Below are positions 1 through 11,762 of a stretch of DNA of 64,000 nucleotides, piece after piece; within the stretch, counting starts at the first letter, position 1; every line of letters starts with the position of its first letter. The translations under genes were made by a program, and so were the position numbers. The notes beneath the pieces are model-generated. The model saw nothing but the letters and a program-made list of their open reading frames with translations. It was not told where the DNA came from and did not search any database. Source of the DNA: Hymenopellis radicata (lineage: Eukaryota; Basidiomycota; Agaricomycetes; Agaricales; Physalacriaceae); the NCBI GenBank assembly GCA_015501595.1, contig JADNRX010000078.1, positions 1 through 64,000 on the forward strand, given 5' to 3'.

Positions 1-40
1 ATGAAATAGTCCATGAAATCATTAAGTAAGTAAAATATCA

Positions 41-1124
41 TCAAATCAAGTTATTGTTCGAGTCAAAGTGGAACTGGAGGAGAGCGGGCCCAGCAACCGT
101 AGTAGCATCGGAAACCTTTCCGCTCTGGTCGTTCGAAATCACCAAGTACACCGTACCTCTCAAGCTCGCTGGAATGGTGACCTTGCCATCCTTTATCGGC
201 GCAGTAACCATATCCAATCCAGTCAGGAATACTGCAACCTGCGAGTCGTTGGATCCGTTAAACGTAAGGCTGACCGTATCTCCAGGCTTGGGGTTAGACG
301 ACCCAACGGTCAATGTCGGGAAAGCTTTGACGGGGAGCGTTGGATTGGTTGGGGGGCACGACACAATGAAGGGAGATGCAAGGGTAAACACCTCATTCAT
401 GGTTAACGCAACCTAGAAGCAACGTCGGTTATCGGACAGCAGGAAAGCCACAAAAGATCACCAACATCAAATGCGCCACTCCACGGCTCGATCTTGTTCA
501 CCGCGGAAGCGACCCAGGCAGCTTGACGCGCCTCCGTAGAGAGGATGACGGCAGCGGTGGTCAAGTATTCTTTGTTTTGAATGAACTGGGCGGCACCAGA
601 ATAAGCCGTAACACCTATGCAAGGGTTAAAAAAGGCTCGGACGAACACCAATACACGTACCAACGCCTTCAAAGATCTGACTAAGTGCGGCAAACTCCTT
701 TGGAGTGTTATAGGGACTGTCGAGATTGATGAGAGCAGTCCTCACGAGCTGGAAGAAAAAACGTACAAGGTGTATTGACAAGGCTGCGTAGCTTGGTCGC
801 CAAGGACTGACGAAATGGTCTGTACATGAGTGGCCTCGTGGTCCGCGATCTGCTGGAATCGACCTCTAGCCCACGGAGGGAGCCCGTCATTAATGAAGTC
901 TTCATTGCTGAACCTTTTCAGAGCGCCCATGTAAAATGCGTTTTCCAGATGCTCGAGCGTCAAGGCAAAGTTCAGAATCACAGTGTCTGTGAATAGGTGA
1001 GTCGTGCACACTCGATCGTGAGTAGCAAGCCCATACCATCAAGGCCATTGTTTCGCTTAATAGTCGGCGCAGCGGTGACGCTAGAGACGACGGCGAGAGC
1101 GATGGCAGCGATGCAAGACTTCAT
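41..1124 (-). CDS. Rds1-like ferritin-fold secreted protein, copy 1
   Basis: Seen: an ATG at 1124-1122 opens a short hydrophobic signal peptide (MKSCIAAIALAVVSS...). The next exon (up to 986) carries a helical segment with LEHLENAF and QIADHEATH, the Glu/His pattern of the ferritin-like (Ferritin_2/Rds1) family. Four exons join cleanly: introns lie near 987-1036, between CQYT and FPYNTP (about 755-780), within GVG|VTAY (about 615-660), and at about 405-470. The last exon ends in a beta-type tail with SPFIVSCP and a TGA at 41-43. Known: fungal Rds1-type proteins are stress- or starvation-induced secreted proteins; their enzymatic role is not established. A close paralog lies at 26658-27756 with the same exon structure. 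Both reading frames look intact once spliced. Metal binding is inferred from the conserved Glu/His residues only. Confidence 0.85.
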
Positions 1125-1650
1125 AACGAAATGGAAAGGAAAGAAGAAAAAGAGATATACTTCGGAATCTGAGCAAGCCAGGCTTTATGGAGGGCTGTCT
1201 CGGCGGCCGCGGATATATCGTGAAACAGTTCGTCCGAAGCCGGAAGTTACACACACTATACGGCAGAGCAATGACTTTCTTAGAGATGCCTTACCCTGGT
1301 AAACTCGACGCAGAGTCCATCGCTCAGCTAGGCCAAGAGAGTCTGTAGAAAGGACCAGCCTGTCTGTAGCCCACATACTGTCTATGGATCCTCGAAGCGG
1401 ATGTAGCAGTGGTGCGCGAGCGTCAGTAGTCGGTCATTTCGGAAAGGATGCAAATAGCAGTGTTTCTGGCTCCTAGTACTGCTTTAAAGTTAGAACAATC
1501 TGAGACGCCACGCGCCGTAACATTTCAGCTGATGACGGAAGCACGAGACAAAGGTGGCGGTGGCGGTGGCTGTGCGAAGCAAACATGCGCTGCAAAGGCA
1601 TAGTGAGTGAGAGCTCATTAGAGTCATTACTGAATGTAGGCGGGACTAAC
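1125..1650. other. 5' region of the Rds1-like gene; no gene seen
   Basis: No convincing coding exon. A short GGTGGC repeat followed by TGTGCGAAG near 1555-1580 recurs near 28370-28390, upstream of the second Rds1-like gene, so the duplication of that gene included part of its upstream region. Confidence 0.5.
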
Positions 1651-1653
1651 TTC

Positions 1654-3060
1654 TTACTTTTGCTGTAGAGGACGGCACGGAGGCAACTGCACGGAGGACA
1701 TAAACAGACTATAATTCTTTCCTACGTTTGAGACACTGGGATACATCCGAACGATACCGACATCTTCATCGTCGCACAATAGGCGGCATGTACGGACTAG
1801 AGTATGGGGGTAGTGTCGAGAACGTCGTCCACGCTGTGTACCCCCCTCGCCAGATGTTGCACAATGTTGTCGCAACTCCTAATGCGTAAGACCATACTGT
1901 AGCTCCCGTGTCCTCGTGGACGAGCAATGGGCTGGAAAAAATTTCAGGACGGCTCCGGCTCGCCTAAGATCATTCCACCTGTGATCACCCCACCCTCCAG
2001 TCCATTCCGCATAGGTCGTTCAAGATAACGGAATGGCAATGGTCTTAATGGTCTCGGCGACTATGCAGTTCTAAGTCAGCGCAAAGCAGATGACATGGCA
2101 GATGAGTTATCAATATTCGCACGGGGGTTACCCAGTCCAACGTCTCCAGAGGCCATCCATGTAGCTATTCATCACATCTTCGAAGCTCTTTGCGGGCCCC
2201 TCAAATGCGCGCATCATATCGATGGACAGGACGAGGTTCTCGCACTTGAGCGAGCAGGAACTTGGCGATGACCCCAAAAGTCGAGTAACGAATTAATTTC
2301 ACAAGAACAGTCTTTCGCGGTGGACACAACTCGACCTGGCTTCAGACGAACTGTTCAGCTTAGCCGGAAGGGTCTACGGAAACGACCGACCTGTGGTAGC
2401 CAGATCCTCAGAGCGGAGGTGTCACAAGGAGAGGCGATTCATTTGTGGCGGGCATTGTAGTAGGCTATTTCGGCCGGGAAAAGATGTAAATTCGATCTGT
2501 ATAGGCCGCTTCTGGAAGTACGAAACACAGGTGACGGTCAAGTGGCGGTGGTGGCTGCGACGCAAATCTTGCCAAAGGCACCACCGCCTATTTCGCAGCA
2601 GTGCGAAGAAGAAGAAGAATGTCATCCCAGCAATTGTTGGTTCAATCACCAGGTTCTGCACCACGTAGTATGTGCCATGTTCAGTAGGCGGCACCGAAAG
2701 ATGCTATAGAGAGTCGCACGGGCGGTCCGTAGAGCTACGTGATTTGAAAAATAGACTCAATTCATTCCTGTACTTGTACTTGAAACACCGAGCCTCCCCC
2801 ACAACCGGATACAGAGGGCAGTGTGGCGTGTCGAGTGGAACCGGAATCTCCACGAGACATATTATTAGCAGTACTCACTGAGGACAAACCACCTGCAGTT
2901 TTGCACAGATGGGGGCGTATTGGAATAGGCCGTTCGTCTCCGTACAGAGGGGTTGTCGGCCATAAGGGGCGCGAGAGACTCCGTGATAACGCGATGAGTG
3001 CTATGTTATAAATGAGCTAAACGGCAGTGATACGGGCCCTGCGTGTCCTAACTCGATGGA
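1654..3060 (-). pseudogene. Decayed copy A of the 7.1-8.3 kb unknown gene family
   Basis: Blocks matching the intact gene at 7083-8284 occur in the same order on the minus strand, but scrambled by indels and stops. The 3' part near 1860-2000 encodes RQHCAT and matches copy B at 3635-4069. The middle part near 2150-2330 matches the helix-rich segment. The block near 2890-2950 matches the CTGTACGGAGACGA region of exon 1 of the intact copy. About 300 bp near 2393-2740 has no counterpart in the intact copy. No long open frame survives, so this is a pseudogene. Confidence 0.7.
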
Positions 3061-3634
3061 GGCCTACACACAGTTCACTGGGTGTAACGTCTGAATGAAT
3101 GTGAGCATCGTATTAGCAGGGCAACTTACTTACCTTCGGGTCTGACCACTTCTTTTGCAAAATCGTCGCCGTCCAATAGCTGGTGTTGCCAGTATCACCA
3201 GGCAGCGAAAGCAGGCCGGAAATAATAGCGTGGAGGTGGTGGTGGTGGTGGTTAGCCGGCGCCCGGTCCCGTAAATGGAACTGCCGGTTTGCGGTGGTTG
3301 TCAGTTGAAAGACAAATAAATCGCCACGTGACGATGGCACTGGCAGCAAGGATATCGAAAAGTGGCTTGGAATGGTGTTGTTCGAAGACGCATAGAATAC
3401 AGAGGAACGCGAGGTTTCGGGAAACGCCGACCTGTTGTGTACTAGTCTACGTCGCAGCCTAAACGTCAAGGGGCTGGGCACTAATAACTACATTCCTACG
3501 TGTGTAGTACAAGCTGAGGTAGACATAATGTTGCAGGTAATACCTGAGGTATATAGAATACATTGAGGAAGGTAGAATACTGAAGTGTGATAGTATGTCA
3601 ACGATAGCGACGCAAATGAGGAAACCCTTATCTG
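3061..3634. other. Intergenic; (GGT)n tract only
   Basis: No supported gene. There is a short (GGT)n microsatellite at about 3231-3252. The sequence AAATCGCCACGTGACGATGG near 3316-3335 resembles sequence near 8496-8515 upstream of the intact family member, so the duplicated blocks extend into 5' flanks. Confidence 0.4.
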
Positions 3635-5034
3635 TTATGTGTAGTCGGAGTCTTCGTCTTGTTCGGAGTCTTCATCATCATACGGCCCAGGCGGCATCTC
3701 CGGACTGGCGTACGGAGGTAGTGTCTCTCGTCGTAAGAACGTGAGAACGTCGTCCGCGCTGTATTCGATGTACGCCCCCTCGCCATATGTTGCACAATGT
3801 TGTCGCAGCTCCTGCAGGCACCTCGCCTGCTCCGCAATGGGTAAGACCTCCGCCGCCATAGCGCTGACCTGCTCCCATGTAAAGCTGAACGCACCATGGA
3901 GGGAAGAGGTCTCGTGTGAGATGTCACGAGCAATGGGCTCGACAAGATTTCTAGCTTCCTCAACCCAGGACGGCGTCTCAGAGAGAGGCTCGCCTAAGAT
4001 CACTCCACCTGCGATCACCCCACCCTCCAGTCCATTCCGCATTGAATACGGCAATGGCAATGGTCTCAATGGTCTCGGGCGTTGAATGTATGAAAGGGTG
4101 GTTGAAATTGTGAATGCATACTAGGAGACGATACCCCGCTCTGGCTATACAGTTCTAAGAAACTTGTCAGCACAAAGCAGAACGTCAGCAATGGGACGTG
4201 ACGCGTGACTGACCATGATCCACGAAAATATGGTGGCAGATGAGAACCATTGCCAGTTATCAATTTTTGCACGGGGGATGCCCAGGTCAACATGATAGTT
4301 CCGAACGAAATCTCTCCAGATGCCATCCATGTACCCGTTCGTCGCATCTTCGAAGCTCTCTGCAGTCCCCTCGAATGCGCACATCATATCGACGGACAGG
4401 ATGAGATACTGGTGCTTGAGCGAGGAGGAAGGCGATGACCCAAAAGTCGAGTAAGGTCATCCTGTGAATTAATTTCACAAGAAGCTCGCGGTAGACATGA
4501 ACGTCCTTTGCCCAAAGCCAGCAGGTCGTCGAACTAAGCTCAGTTTCCTGTGAGTATCGCCGCTGAATCGTCGAGCGGAGCATAGCGAGTGCACGAAGGG
4601 CAACTTGTTGACGCATATCGGGCCCTCGCATTGCAGTAACGAGTGGAAAACGGCGGGGGGACTTGGTATATATTACACGACATTCAGATTAGGCCAAGTC
4701 TCGAGTTGACGCGACTTACTGGTTCATCACCGATGGTCTTAACGAGATATGAGCCCAACGAAATGGGCGGCCGGGCATCGATGAACATGTCCTCCATATC
4801 AAGTAGGGGCTCCGGGGGATTTGGGTAGCACTGGTCTAGAGAAAGCATGGACGGCGGCCTAGCGAAACCGGGAAAAGTCTGTTGGGAGAGTGTACTAGAT
4901 AGCGCTGAGTTTGACCACAATTGCTCGACGATCTCTCCCTTGCCATTAGGCCTCGACGAAGGCGAGAGAATTCGAAATTCTACACGGTCGTCAACAAGAG
5001 TCGTGTCTGAGGAATCTGCTTGCTTGATTAGCAC
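3635..5034 (-). pseudogene. Damaged copy B of the unknown gene family
   Basis: The copy covers the whole length of the intact homolog at 7083-8284: an exon-1-like end (PISLGSYLVKTIG, about 4720-4770), a middle segment (KLSLVRRPAGFGQR, about 4490-4545) and an acidic C-terminal exon (3635-4040, ending in D/E-rich sequence). Two lesions are visible. First, in-frame stops follow the STASFL segment near 4470-4490 unless an unusual intron is used; copy A shares this sequence. Second, there is a frameshift near 4035-4050, where about 11 nt present in copy A are missing. The last 130 codons are open and similar to the intact copy, so the lesions may be fairly young. Function unknown. Confidence 0.65.
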
Positions 5035-5746
5035 AAGTCAAGATGAAAGCCGTCCGCGTCGTACCAGAATGCACAGACGACAGCACGGATAGGCTGGCAA
5101 ATTGGACGCGTCGGGGACGAGGTCGTTCATTCTGGTATATGGTCAACGATAAATTTAATTTTGAACTCCGCCGGGCTTTCTCAGGACCGATCACGTGAGC
5201 TCACGCAATCCAAACAATTTGAGCGCCACATCCTAAGATCCTTGGATACAACGATGAGAATGGGGCGGCGATTGCCGGTGACTTACACGTCCTTGGTCGT
5301 CATAGTCATCGCAGGAATCTGCGTTCTGGCAAGACGATCAAAACGTTATCTCAAACCCAAGAAAACTCAGAACGTTATTTTCCTCGTCAGCATTGAGCAA
5401 GAAGCATTAGTGAAGTTTACAACTTGGTGTCTTGAACTGATTGCAATCACTGTAGTTTAACCATGGAATCTATTTATGTATATATATTCATGTATGTAAA
5501 GTTGAACGAATCTACTCCGTTACTCACTTGCAGCGTCTCCGTACGACCTCCACCGTGATAGAACCGATCGGACACGCTGCCTAATCCGAGCCTCATTCAC
5601 CTCCCAGAGGTTGTTCAGGTGTAGGTATAGGAAACGACATCCGAAGATATCGATATATCGTACGAGACAAACCGCGTTTTCAGCTCGCTATGCAAGCCTT
5701 TTAACAATAACTCATGCGACGACAATGGTAATGGAGATCCTTACCT
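5035..5746. other. Intergenic; 3' flank of the duplicated F-box-like gene
   Basis: No gene recognised. The part near 5620-5746 matches the 3' flank of the second F-box-like copy (17629-17760), so the duplication extended past the stop codon by about 120 bp. Confidence 0.5.
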
Positions 5747-6740
5747 TCAGTTCTTCGAAGGGTCGTCCGTCGTCTTGGCGGCCCTTGCACAAAGCTGAGC
5801 ATCCGCGAATTCCCAAATATCCCTTCCTCGCATATATACCCAATAGTCCCAATCTGGCCCGGTCTGATAACAAGCCACTCCTTCGACATCCGAAAGCCAG
5901 CATTCTGGGCCCACGATGATGAATTTAGGGTCCTCCAAGGAAGCACCAAAATCCGATACGGTCCAATCCAGAGGTGATCCCAGAGTCGGACCTCCAGAGG
6001 TTTTCAATTCGATGATTAAAGCTTTGAAGCTCGACGGCGCATTGGAAAGCACGCTCTGTGCGAAGTGACTCGCCCAAGGTGGTGGATCAGGTAGGTAGAA
6101 GCCAAACATGATGTGTGTTAGGAATGGACATCGCGCAAAGACGCCTCTCCAGAGCGACTCGGACGACTCGGATTGGGCAGAGAAATCCTCGGCCATCCAG
6201 GCCTTGTTTGAACGAAATATGACGTTGAGGTGCGTGATACTGCGGGGAAGGAGGGTATCCACCGTTTCGAGAGTCAAGTCGGCGAAGGAGAAGTATTCGG
6301 GACGAAGCCTGTCGATGTACGGCAGTAGGGCAGCGGTTTTGCACCACCACACTATAGAGACGGCATCTATGGCAATTTCCAAGAGGCAGAAGAGGTCTTC
6401 CTCCTCATAGTTAAAGTCATAATAGACGCAGAGCTGTTTAACGCATCTGGTGATGAATGTCCGGGCATTGCGATCTCGCAAACGAAATGCATGTGCAAGT
6501 CGGCGAGCCGCTGCGCCACAATCTATCAGGATAGAGTGATAGATGAGGGGCTCGATCCTGTGGATATTTAAGGATCAGTTACGCTATGACCCGTTGCAGG
6601 AAGGCTTACCAGATATGTACCGTTTTGGAGACAAGGACAAGGCGGCACGCGTCATTCCTATCGTGGACTGCGGCCGTCTCGAGAATTTTGCGAGCAATAT
6701 CTACCGGGATATCAGGAAACGAGTAGATCGCTGTTGACAT
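5747..6740 (-). CDS. F-box-like protein, intact copy 1
   Basis: Two exons: 6610-6740 (ATG at 6740-6738) and 5747-6557, separated by a 52-nt intron with GTAAGC donor and ACAG acceptor. Spliced length is 942 nt, 313 codons. The N-terminus reads FPDIPVDIARKILE followed by CRLVLVSKTVHIWIEPL, the layout typical of Agaricomycete F-box-like proteins (helix, conserved Leu/Ile positions, then W-x-EPL). The remainder has no recognised domain; it contains leucine-rich segments such as SITHLNVIF. Inferred role: substrate receptor for an SCF-type ubiquitin ligase, not demonstrable here. A second copy in opposite orientation at 14928-17628 is about 90% or more identical over most of its length but is split by a transposable element. 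Confidence 0.75.
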
Positions 6741-7082
6741 GATGGCAGGAGCTGAAGAGGGATGGCCATCGCGACGTGACTTGGACTGACTCCTCTCTCC
6801 ATCCCGTTTCAGAACACCCGAACTGTCATGGACATTTCATCAAATTCGACACGTATTTATGGAGGGGAAATCAGACCGTGGCCACGTGCTATGAGGGCAA
6901 CCATAGCAGTAAGTACGCTTGACGCAGCTTTCTGAGAAGACGGCAACCGTTCAATTCAGGATTGGTTCGAACTGCTTTCCCAGAAACGAAACATGTGAAT
7001 CATATCAAGTGCATCGTATAGTACTAGGTATGTGCAGACTACAAATGTGATGAAAGTGAATACCAGAGACGGTGGCCATGCT
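6741..7082. promoter_or_regulatory. 5' flank of F-box-like copy 1, shared with copy 2
   Basis: The stretch immediately upstream of the ATG (about 6741-6900) is closely similar to 14770-14927 upstream of copy 2, including a block reading GACAGTTCGGGTGTTCTGAA on the gene strand. The core promoter was therefore duplicated with the gene. No TATA box is obvious. Confidence 0.45.
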
Positions 7083-8284
7083 CTAGTAGTCTTCGTAGTC
7101 ACTTCCTAAATCAGGAGGCTCTGGGCTCGGGAACCTAGCAGGCAATCCGTTCTGCTCCCGCAATGCGGTGAGGACACCGTCAACCGAGTATTCGACATAT
7201 TTCCCTTCAGGATCATGATACTTCGCACAGCTGCTTTGAACCGCTCCCAAACATCGTGCGCGCTGTTCGGCCGTTGGGAGGACCTCACCAGCCAGCGCCG
7301 TGACCTCGTCCCACGTATAGCCAAACGCGCCCAGAACGCAGCTTTTATGTGAAAGGTCACAAGCGATGCGGTCGAATAGTATTCCAGCGGAATCGCTTTC
7401 CCGGACCCATGATGGTTCATCTGAAACCGGTTTGCCTAATATCATTCCGCCCGCAATGACCTGGTCGTCAATTCCAGTTGCGATGGGGCGCACAAGACGG
7501 AAGAAGATCGCATTGACAATGTCTTTTAGGGTTTCTGGTGTTGAATTGATGAGCGGAAGATTGAAATCTTCGACGGTGACGATGAGCTGATATCCTGCAT
7601 TAGCGACGCACTCCTAGAAGAGGGATCAGTACCGAACACAAGATAGTAGCGGAACGACGAACTAGGACCCACAAGAATATACCAGAGGACGAACCATTCA
7701 AAGGAATCTCGGCAATCTCTTCGAGGGAGAGGTCAAGCTGTATGGCGGAGGAGAGAAGAAAGCCCTTGAGGACGCCATTCATGTAGGCGTTTATCGAAGA
7801 GTCGGGGCCATGCGCGCGCTGTGCAAACGCTTCTGCCATATCGATAAAGAGGGTGAGGTACTTTGCTTGTAGTGATGGAGAAGGACCGAAAAAGCGTGTG
7901 AACACTTTCTCTGAATGGACGCTGCAGGCAAATGGAGCCGTCGTCACGAAGAGTCTTTGCCCGAAGCCACTGGGGCGACGAACCAAGCTCAGTTTGCGCT
8001 CATAATCACGCCCGACCTGCCGAATCGGATATAGAGAATGAATGAACAATAGCCTGTTCGGCCATACAGCACCTGGACGTTGCAGGAGAATTGGAAAGGT
8101 GTCTAGGGGAACCGGAATCACCTATACAAGGGTCAGAGCAGTCCAGGGCCCTGTTGTACTTTGTGCTTACTGACGATGAGCTACCTGCAGTTTTGAATAG
8201 ATGGGCACCAATTGGAATAGGCGTCTCGTCTCCGTACAGATGTGTGATGTCGACCGTCAGGTCGCGTGCAGTCCACGTCCTCAT
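7083..8284 (-). CDS. Unknown conserved protein, intact member of a three-copy family
   Basis: ATG chosen at 8284-8282 (MRTWTARDL). Exon 1 runs to 8171 and is followed by a GTAAGC donor; the acceptor leads into exon 2 at 8121. A second intron lies near 7616-7670 and the coding sequence then runs to the TAG at 7083. The join is supported by copy B, where the residues after the last acceptor align (ECVANAGYQ versus NCIARAGYR). The protein has no motif I recognise. Visible features are a basic KLSLVRRP segment, a helix-rich middle, a conserved VIAGGMILGKP segment, and an acidic tail ending SDYEDY. Two decayed relatives lie at 1654-3060 and 3635-5034, all on the same strand. Function not assigned. 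Confidence 0.6.
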
Positions 8285-8785
8285 CACAATGAGCCGTGTT
8301 AATGGCAGCGCGGCCAAGGACTATAGCGCTGGGCGGAGCTGATAGAGAGCGTTCAGCGGGTGTTGCGTGAGGAATCTAATTGTTGCATTAGCACTATTTA
8401 CATCATTGAAAACGACCAAGTCTAACCAATGTTTCTGTAGCAAGTCGTGAAACAGTGAAGAGATGCTATGTGTCCGGTAAGCGGCGGGTAAAGAAACAAA
8501 GAAATCGCCACGTTACCATTTAAGAAGGTACAACAATGACGGCCACATTCATACAGTGAGGACAAAGAGCGGCCAATAACGTAAATTACATATCTGGAAG
8601 TAAAAAGAGTCAACGGACAGACCCAGGCGAACTTTGACAGCAAGATTCGCAGTAAACGGAGTTTTAAGAACTGCTGCGCGATGTCGACGCGCCCGGACAG
8701 TACTTGCCACACAGAAAAGGGAATCGGAGGAAACGAGATCGCTATAGCAGGGTACACAGCATACAGTAATGTAGAATAACACAAC
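8285..8785. other. Intergenic between RPS26 3' end and the unknown gene's 5' end
   Basis: No supported gene. It holds the promoter side of the minus-strand gene ending at 8284 and the 3' untranslated side of RPS26. The long open frame that overlaps here (8422-8925) is a shadow of the RPS26 last exon. Confidence 0.4.
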
Positions 8786-9407
8786 TCATGCCTTGCCTGC
8801 GGCAGCGGCGGCTTTGGCATCCTCAGCAGCAGCGACAGCGGGGTTGACCTTCTTTCCGTCCTTCCACCGGACTCGTGGTGGTGGGGCACGGTTCCTGCGG
8901 CCCTCACGCGAACGTACACGAACAACTACCATAGATAAGTATGGACGGAATGGAAAACCTAGATGAGACGTACATGTGAGTGGATGGCGCACGAGACGCA
9001 GTAGCAAATTTTGATGTACAATTTCGGAATGGCATATTCTGCAAAATTGTCAGAAAAGCGAGGAAGAGAAACTGTACACGCACCTTGGTAGATGGATGCC
9101 TCGCTGATATCCCGGACAGCAGCACTCTCGACCATGTTCCTTACGGTGAAGCGCTTGATGGCCTTGTCCTTGCCGACACAGCGCGAGCAGTTGGAGCAGC
9201 GCATAAACGTGGTGTGGCCGCGGCCCTTCTTGTTGCGGCCGCCATTTCTTCTTTTCTTTGTCTGTCGGCGTCGTTAGCATCGAGTTGGGTATCGCGGGTC
9301 ATCCAAGGGCATCCACCGCATCCAGCCAAAATTTGGGCTATCCCTCCACGACAATGGCCACAGAAACGGTATATTCTGCTCGTACAGCGGGCATGAAAAC
9401 TCACCAT
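8786..9407 (-). CDS. RPS26: 40S ribosomal protein S26 (eS26)
   Basis: Four exons: 9405-9407 (only the ATG), 9084-9261, 8970-9038 and 8786-8925; the sum is 390 nt, 129 residues plus stop. The protein begins [17 protein letters not shown] and carries [25 protein letters not shown], and [10 protein letters not shown], the hallmark segments of eS26, including the CxxC pairs that bind zinc. The [17 protein letters not shown] tail matches eukaryotic S26, followed by an Ala/Lys-rich extension. Known role: small-subunit protein near the mRNA exit channel. A first exon consisting only of the start codon is typical of intron-containing ribosomal protein genes. It is divergently arranged with the gene starting at 9735. 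Confidence 0.95.
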
Positions 9408-9636
9408 CTTGAGGTCGGGTCGAGCAGGACGTTGGTCGGTGTCGATGGACTGTCCGCAGATTTGCCCAGGATTGTATTATGTAACACTTGTAGTTCCCAC
9501 GACTGTCGATCTAAGGTTAGGGTCTCAATGCCGGACGGCACTTCCTAAAATAGCCCACAATGGCCTTTGTTCGCTCTTTGTACAAAGCAATGTGCAACCG
9601 CGCCCTGGCTATTGTTCTGTATTGTGTTCAGGTCTT

Positions 9637-9642
9637 TATAAG
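9637..9642 (+). promoter_or_regulatory. Probable TATA element
   Basis: TATAAG lies about 93 bp upstream of the ATG at 9735, in the 327-bp divergent region shared with RPS26, followed by a pyrimidine-rich stretch before the start. A plausible core promoter for the plus-strand gene. Confidence 0.35.
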
Positions 9643-9734
9643 CGAGCCTCCGATGTCTAGGCTTTCTCATTCTCCCCATCCGCTCTTCCACTTGAGCCCG
9701 GTGCTCCCTCACTTGCTAGATTTTCTTTGACGAC

Positions 9735-10760
9735 ATGTTCTCATTCACGCTCTTCGCATCCACCTTGTCTATACTCTCTGTGGCCTATGCCGCTCCTGCT
9801 GTTGACTCCGCCGCCCTAGAGGCCAACGGTCTCGCAGCGCAGACTCAGAATGCTGCTTTCCAAAACCTGACGGTCAATGACACTTGCACGAGTAAGTGGC
9901 TTTCACTCTCCCATTGACTCTGAACTAAACCTGAGATTCAGCGGGAGAATCCTTGCATAGCAGGCGCCCTCGCACAATGCGGTAACAATGCATGGTCGAC
10001 CACCGATTGCCCGACGCATCACAATGTTTCTCCATACCTCTATTCGCTCAAACGGAACAGTAAGTCGATCAATTCCTTCGATATGTACGCCCTAATGACT
10101 CTGCAAAGCTTCTACAATGCACAAGTGAGAAGGACGCCCTTCAATCATCGACGCTACAGGTGTAAGCGGAGGAATCTTCGGGAATGGCACCGAATCGAAC
10201 AACGATGCAGGTCTGGTTCACGACAATGGATTGGGGCGGAAGTGTGACCCAGTGGAAGACGCGACGAGTGCGGAGTCCACCGCGGAGCTTCAGCCACAGA
10301 AACCAGCGCTCCCAGCGTGATTACCGTCACCGTCACCCTTACGCCTTCCGATTCCATTCCCGCCAGTACCATCGGCTCCACGCTTGCCACTACCACTCTC
10401 TCGCCAGAAGAGGCGTCTAGTCTCCTTGCCACGGCTACGCTTGCGACGAGTGCAGTTCCAGTGTCAGCGTCAGTGCTCGGCGAACGGATAGTGTCAGCGC
10501 GTTGGCGACGGACAGTGTCAGCGTGTTGGCGACAGACAGTGCCAGTTTATCGGTGACGGATATCCCAGCGCATCGCTCACAGCGACCCCTTCTGCCGCGA
10601 CATCCTCCGTCTCCATCGCAGGTCTATCCTCTGATATATTGGTATCGTCCTTTGCTTCTTCCCTTGCTGCAGGGAACGCTGCCGCCACGACAAGCGCTGT
10701 CATCCTCTCCTTCATTGACCGCTGCGCGGCCTGCTGCTACTGCATGATCATCGTCATCTT
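9735..10760 (+). pseudogene. Decayed secreted Ser/Thr-rich protein, CBM19-like N-terminal module
   Basis: The ATG at 9735 opens a clear signal peptide (MFSFTLFASTLSILSVAYA) and a segment ending NLTVNDTC. After a GTAAGT...CAG intron, one frame reads NPCIAGALAQC...TDC, a cysteine spacing like fungal CBM19-type chitin-binding modules. Later frames read IDATGVSGGIFGNGTESNN, then a Ser/Thr-rich region (ITVTVTLTPSDS) and a hydrophobic C-terminus. These pieces lie in different frames: at least three single-base shifts (near 9950, 10140 and 10470) are needed to join them. Either the gene is a recent pseudogene or the assembly has indel errors. The CBM19 assignment rests on cysteine pattern only. Confidence 0.55.
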
Positions 10761-10916
10761 CACGTTTCTTACGAGGACATTTACTTTACGATAACTGGCA
10801 TATTGGATTTGTAGCATAGAACGGTGTAATTTTAGAGAGCTGGAATCAGACTGGGTTTGAGTCAAAATTCCAAGTTTCAAGCTCAATGTCTTGGAAAACA
10901 TGTAGGATAAGTACAC

Positions 10917-10931
10917 GAGTGTCCGCATTAT
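10917..10931. repeat. Left target-site duplication of the LINE
   Basis: GAGTGTCCGCATTAT here is repeated exactly at 14679-14693, directly after the poly(A) tail. A 15-bp duplication is in the normal range for target-primed reverse transcription. Confidence 0.9.
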
Positions 10932-11762
10932 TTTAGATATGACTTCAACCACATGACGTTGATTGCTTCGTTCCTCGCCTTGATATCCAGCAGCTTTCTT
11001 CCTCCTGCAGCGAACGGTGCATAGATCGTTTCCTTGTTCACTGTTGGGTTTGTCTTCTCTGCCCATAGGAACTTTCTGACCCTCTTCTCCATTCGGTCCT
11101 CGACATCCTTCGGCATCCCTTGAACTTTTGCCGGGTATTGTGATATCCCCCCAATCATCATCTGGGCTATCAGCCTTCGTCCTTCCATAGTTGGGTGGCC
11201 CTTTTCCCAGACTACTAGAGTCTTATTGATCTTCTCTAGCACACGCGCCCATGGTTCGTACACACAGATTCCGTTTCCGACCATCGCTCCAAGCGTTCTT
11301 GCTGCCTCTCCATCTTTGAGGATGCGGATTCCATCTGGTATCGGTGTTCCGTCTACCCGTTGATGCATCTTGTTCTTACCACTGCCTCTCTGTACACCGG
11401 ATTTCCGATCGGTATCACTTCGTTCTTAGCAATGTTAAACTTCGCTCCGGATACTGCACACCACGTGTCTAGTATGTTCATTAGCTCTGCATAGTCGTCG
11501 TCTTCTGACAGATATACCGTTGTGTCATCTGCGAATAGGGATGTAATCAGCCTCTCGATGGCTCCTGGGATCCTGAATCCCTCCAAGTCTGGACTGCCGG
11601 AGCATTTCCGCTAAGGGCTCTATTGCTAGATCAAAGAGCAAGCATGAGAGTGGGTCTCCTTGCCTGACGCCTTGCGAGACTTTGAAGGGGGTGTTGCTCT
11701 TCTTCCCGTTTATCATCACCCATGTATCCGCCTGCGCATACAATGCCTTTACTGTGTTACAA
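10932..11762 (-). pseudogene. LINE reverse transcriptase fragment (inverted segment)
   Basis: In three overlapping frames the minus strand encodes GVRQGDPLSCLLF (RT block 4), then FADDTTVY (the catalytic [FY]xDD box), then a segment ending EAINVMWLKSYLK. The N-terminal endonuclease and the first RT blocks are missing. Frame changes near 11360 and 11590 show decay. Orientation is opposite to the RNase H part of the same element. Confidence 0.88.

Noticed and set aside
3231..3252. (GGT)n tract as a special repeat
   Set aside because: A simple short microsatellite without further structure.
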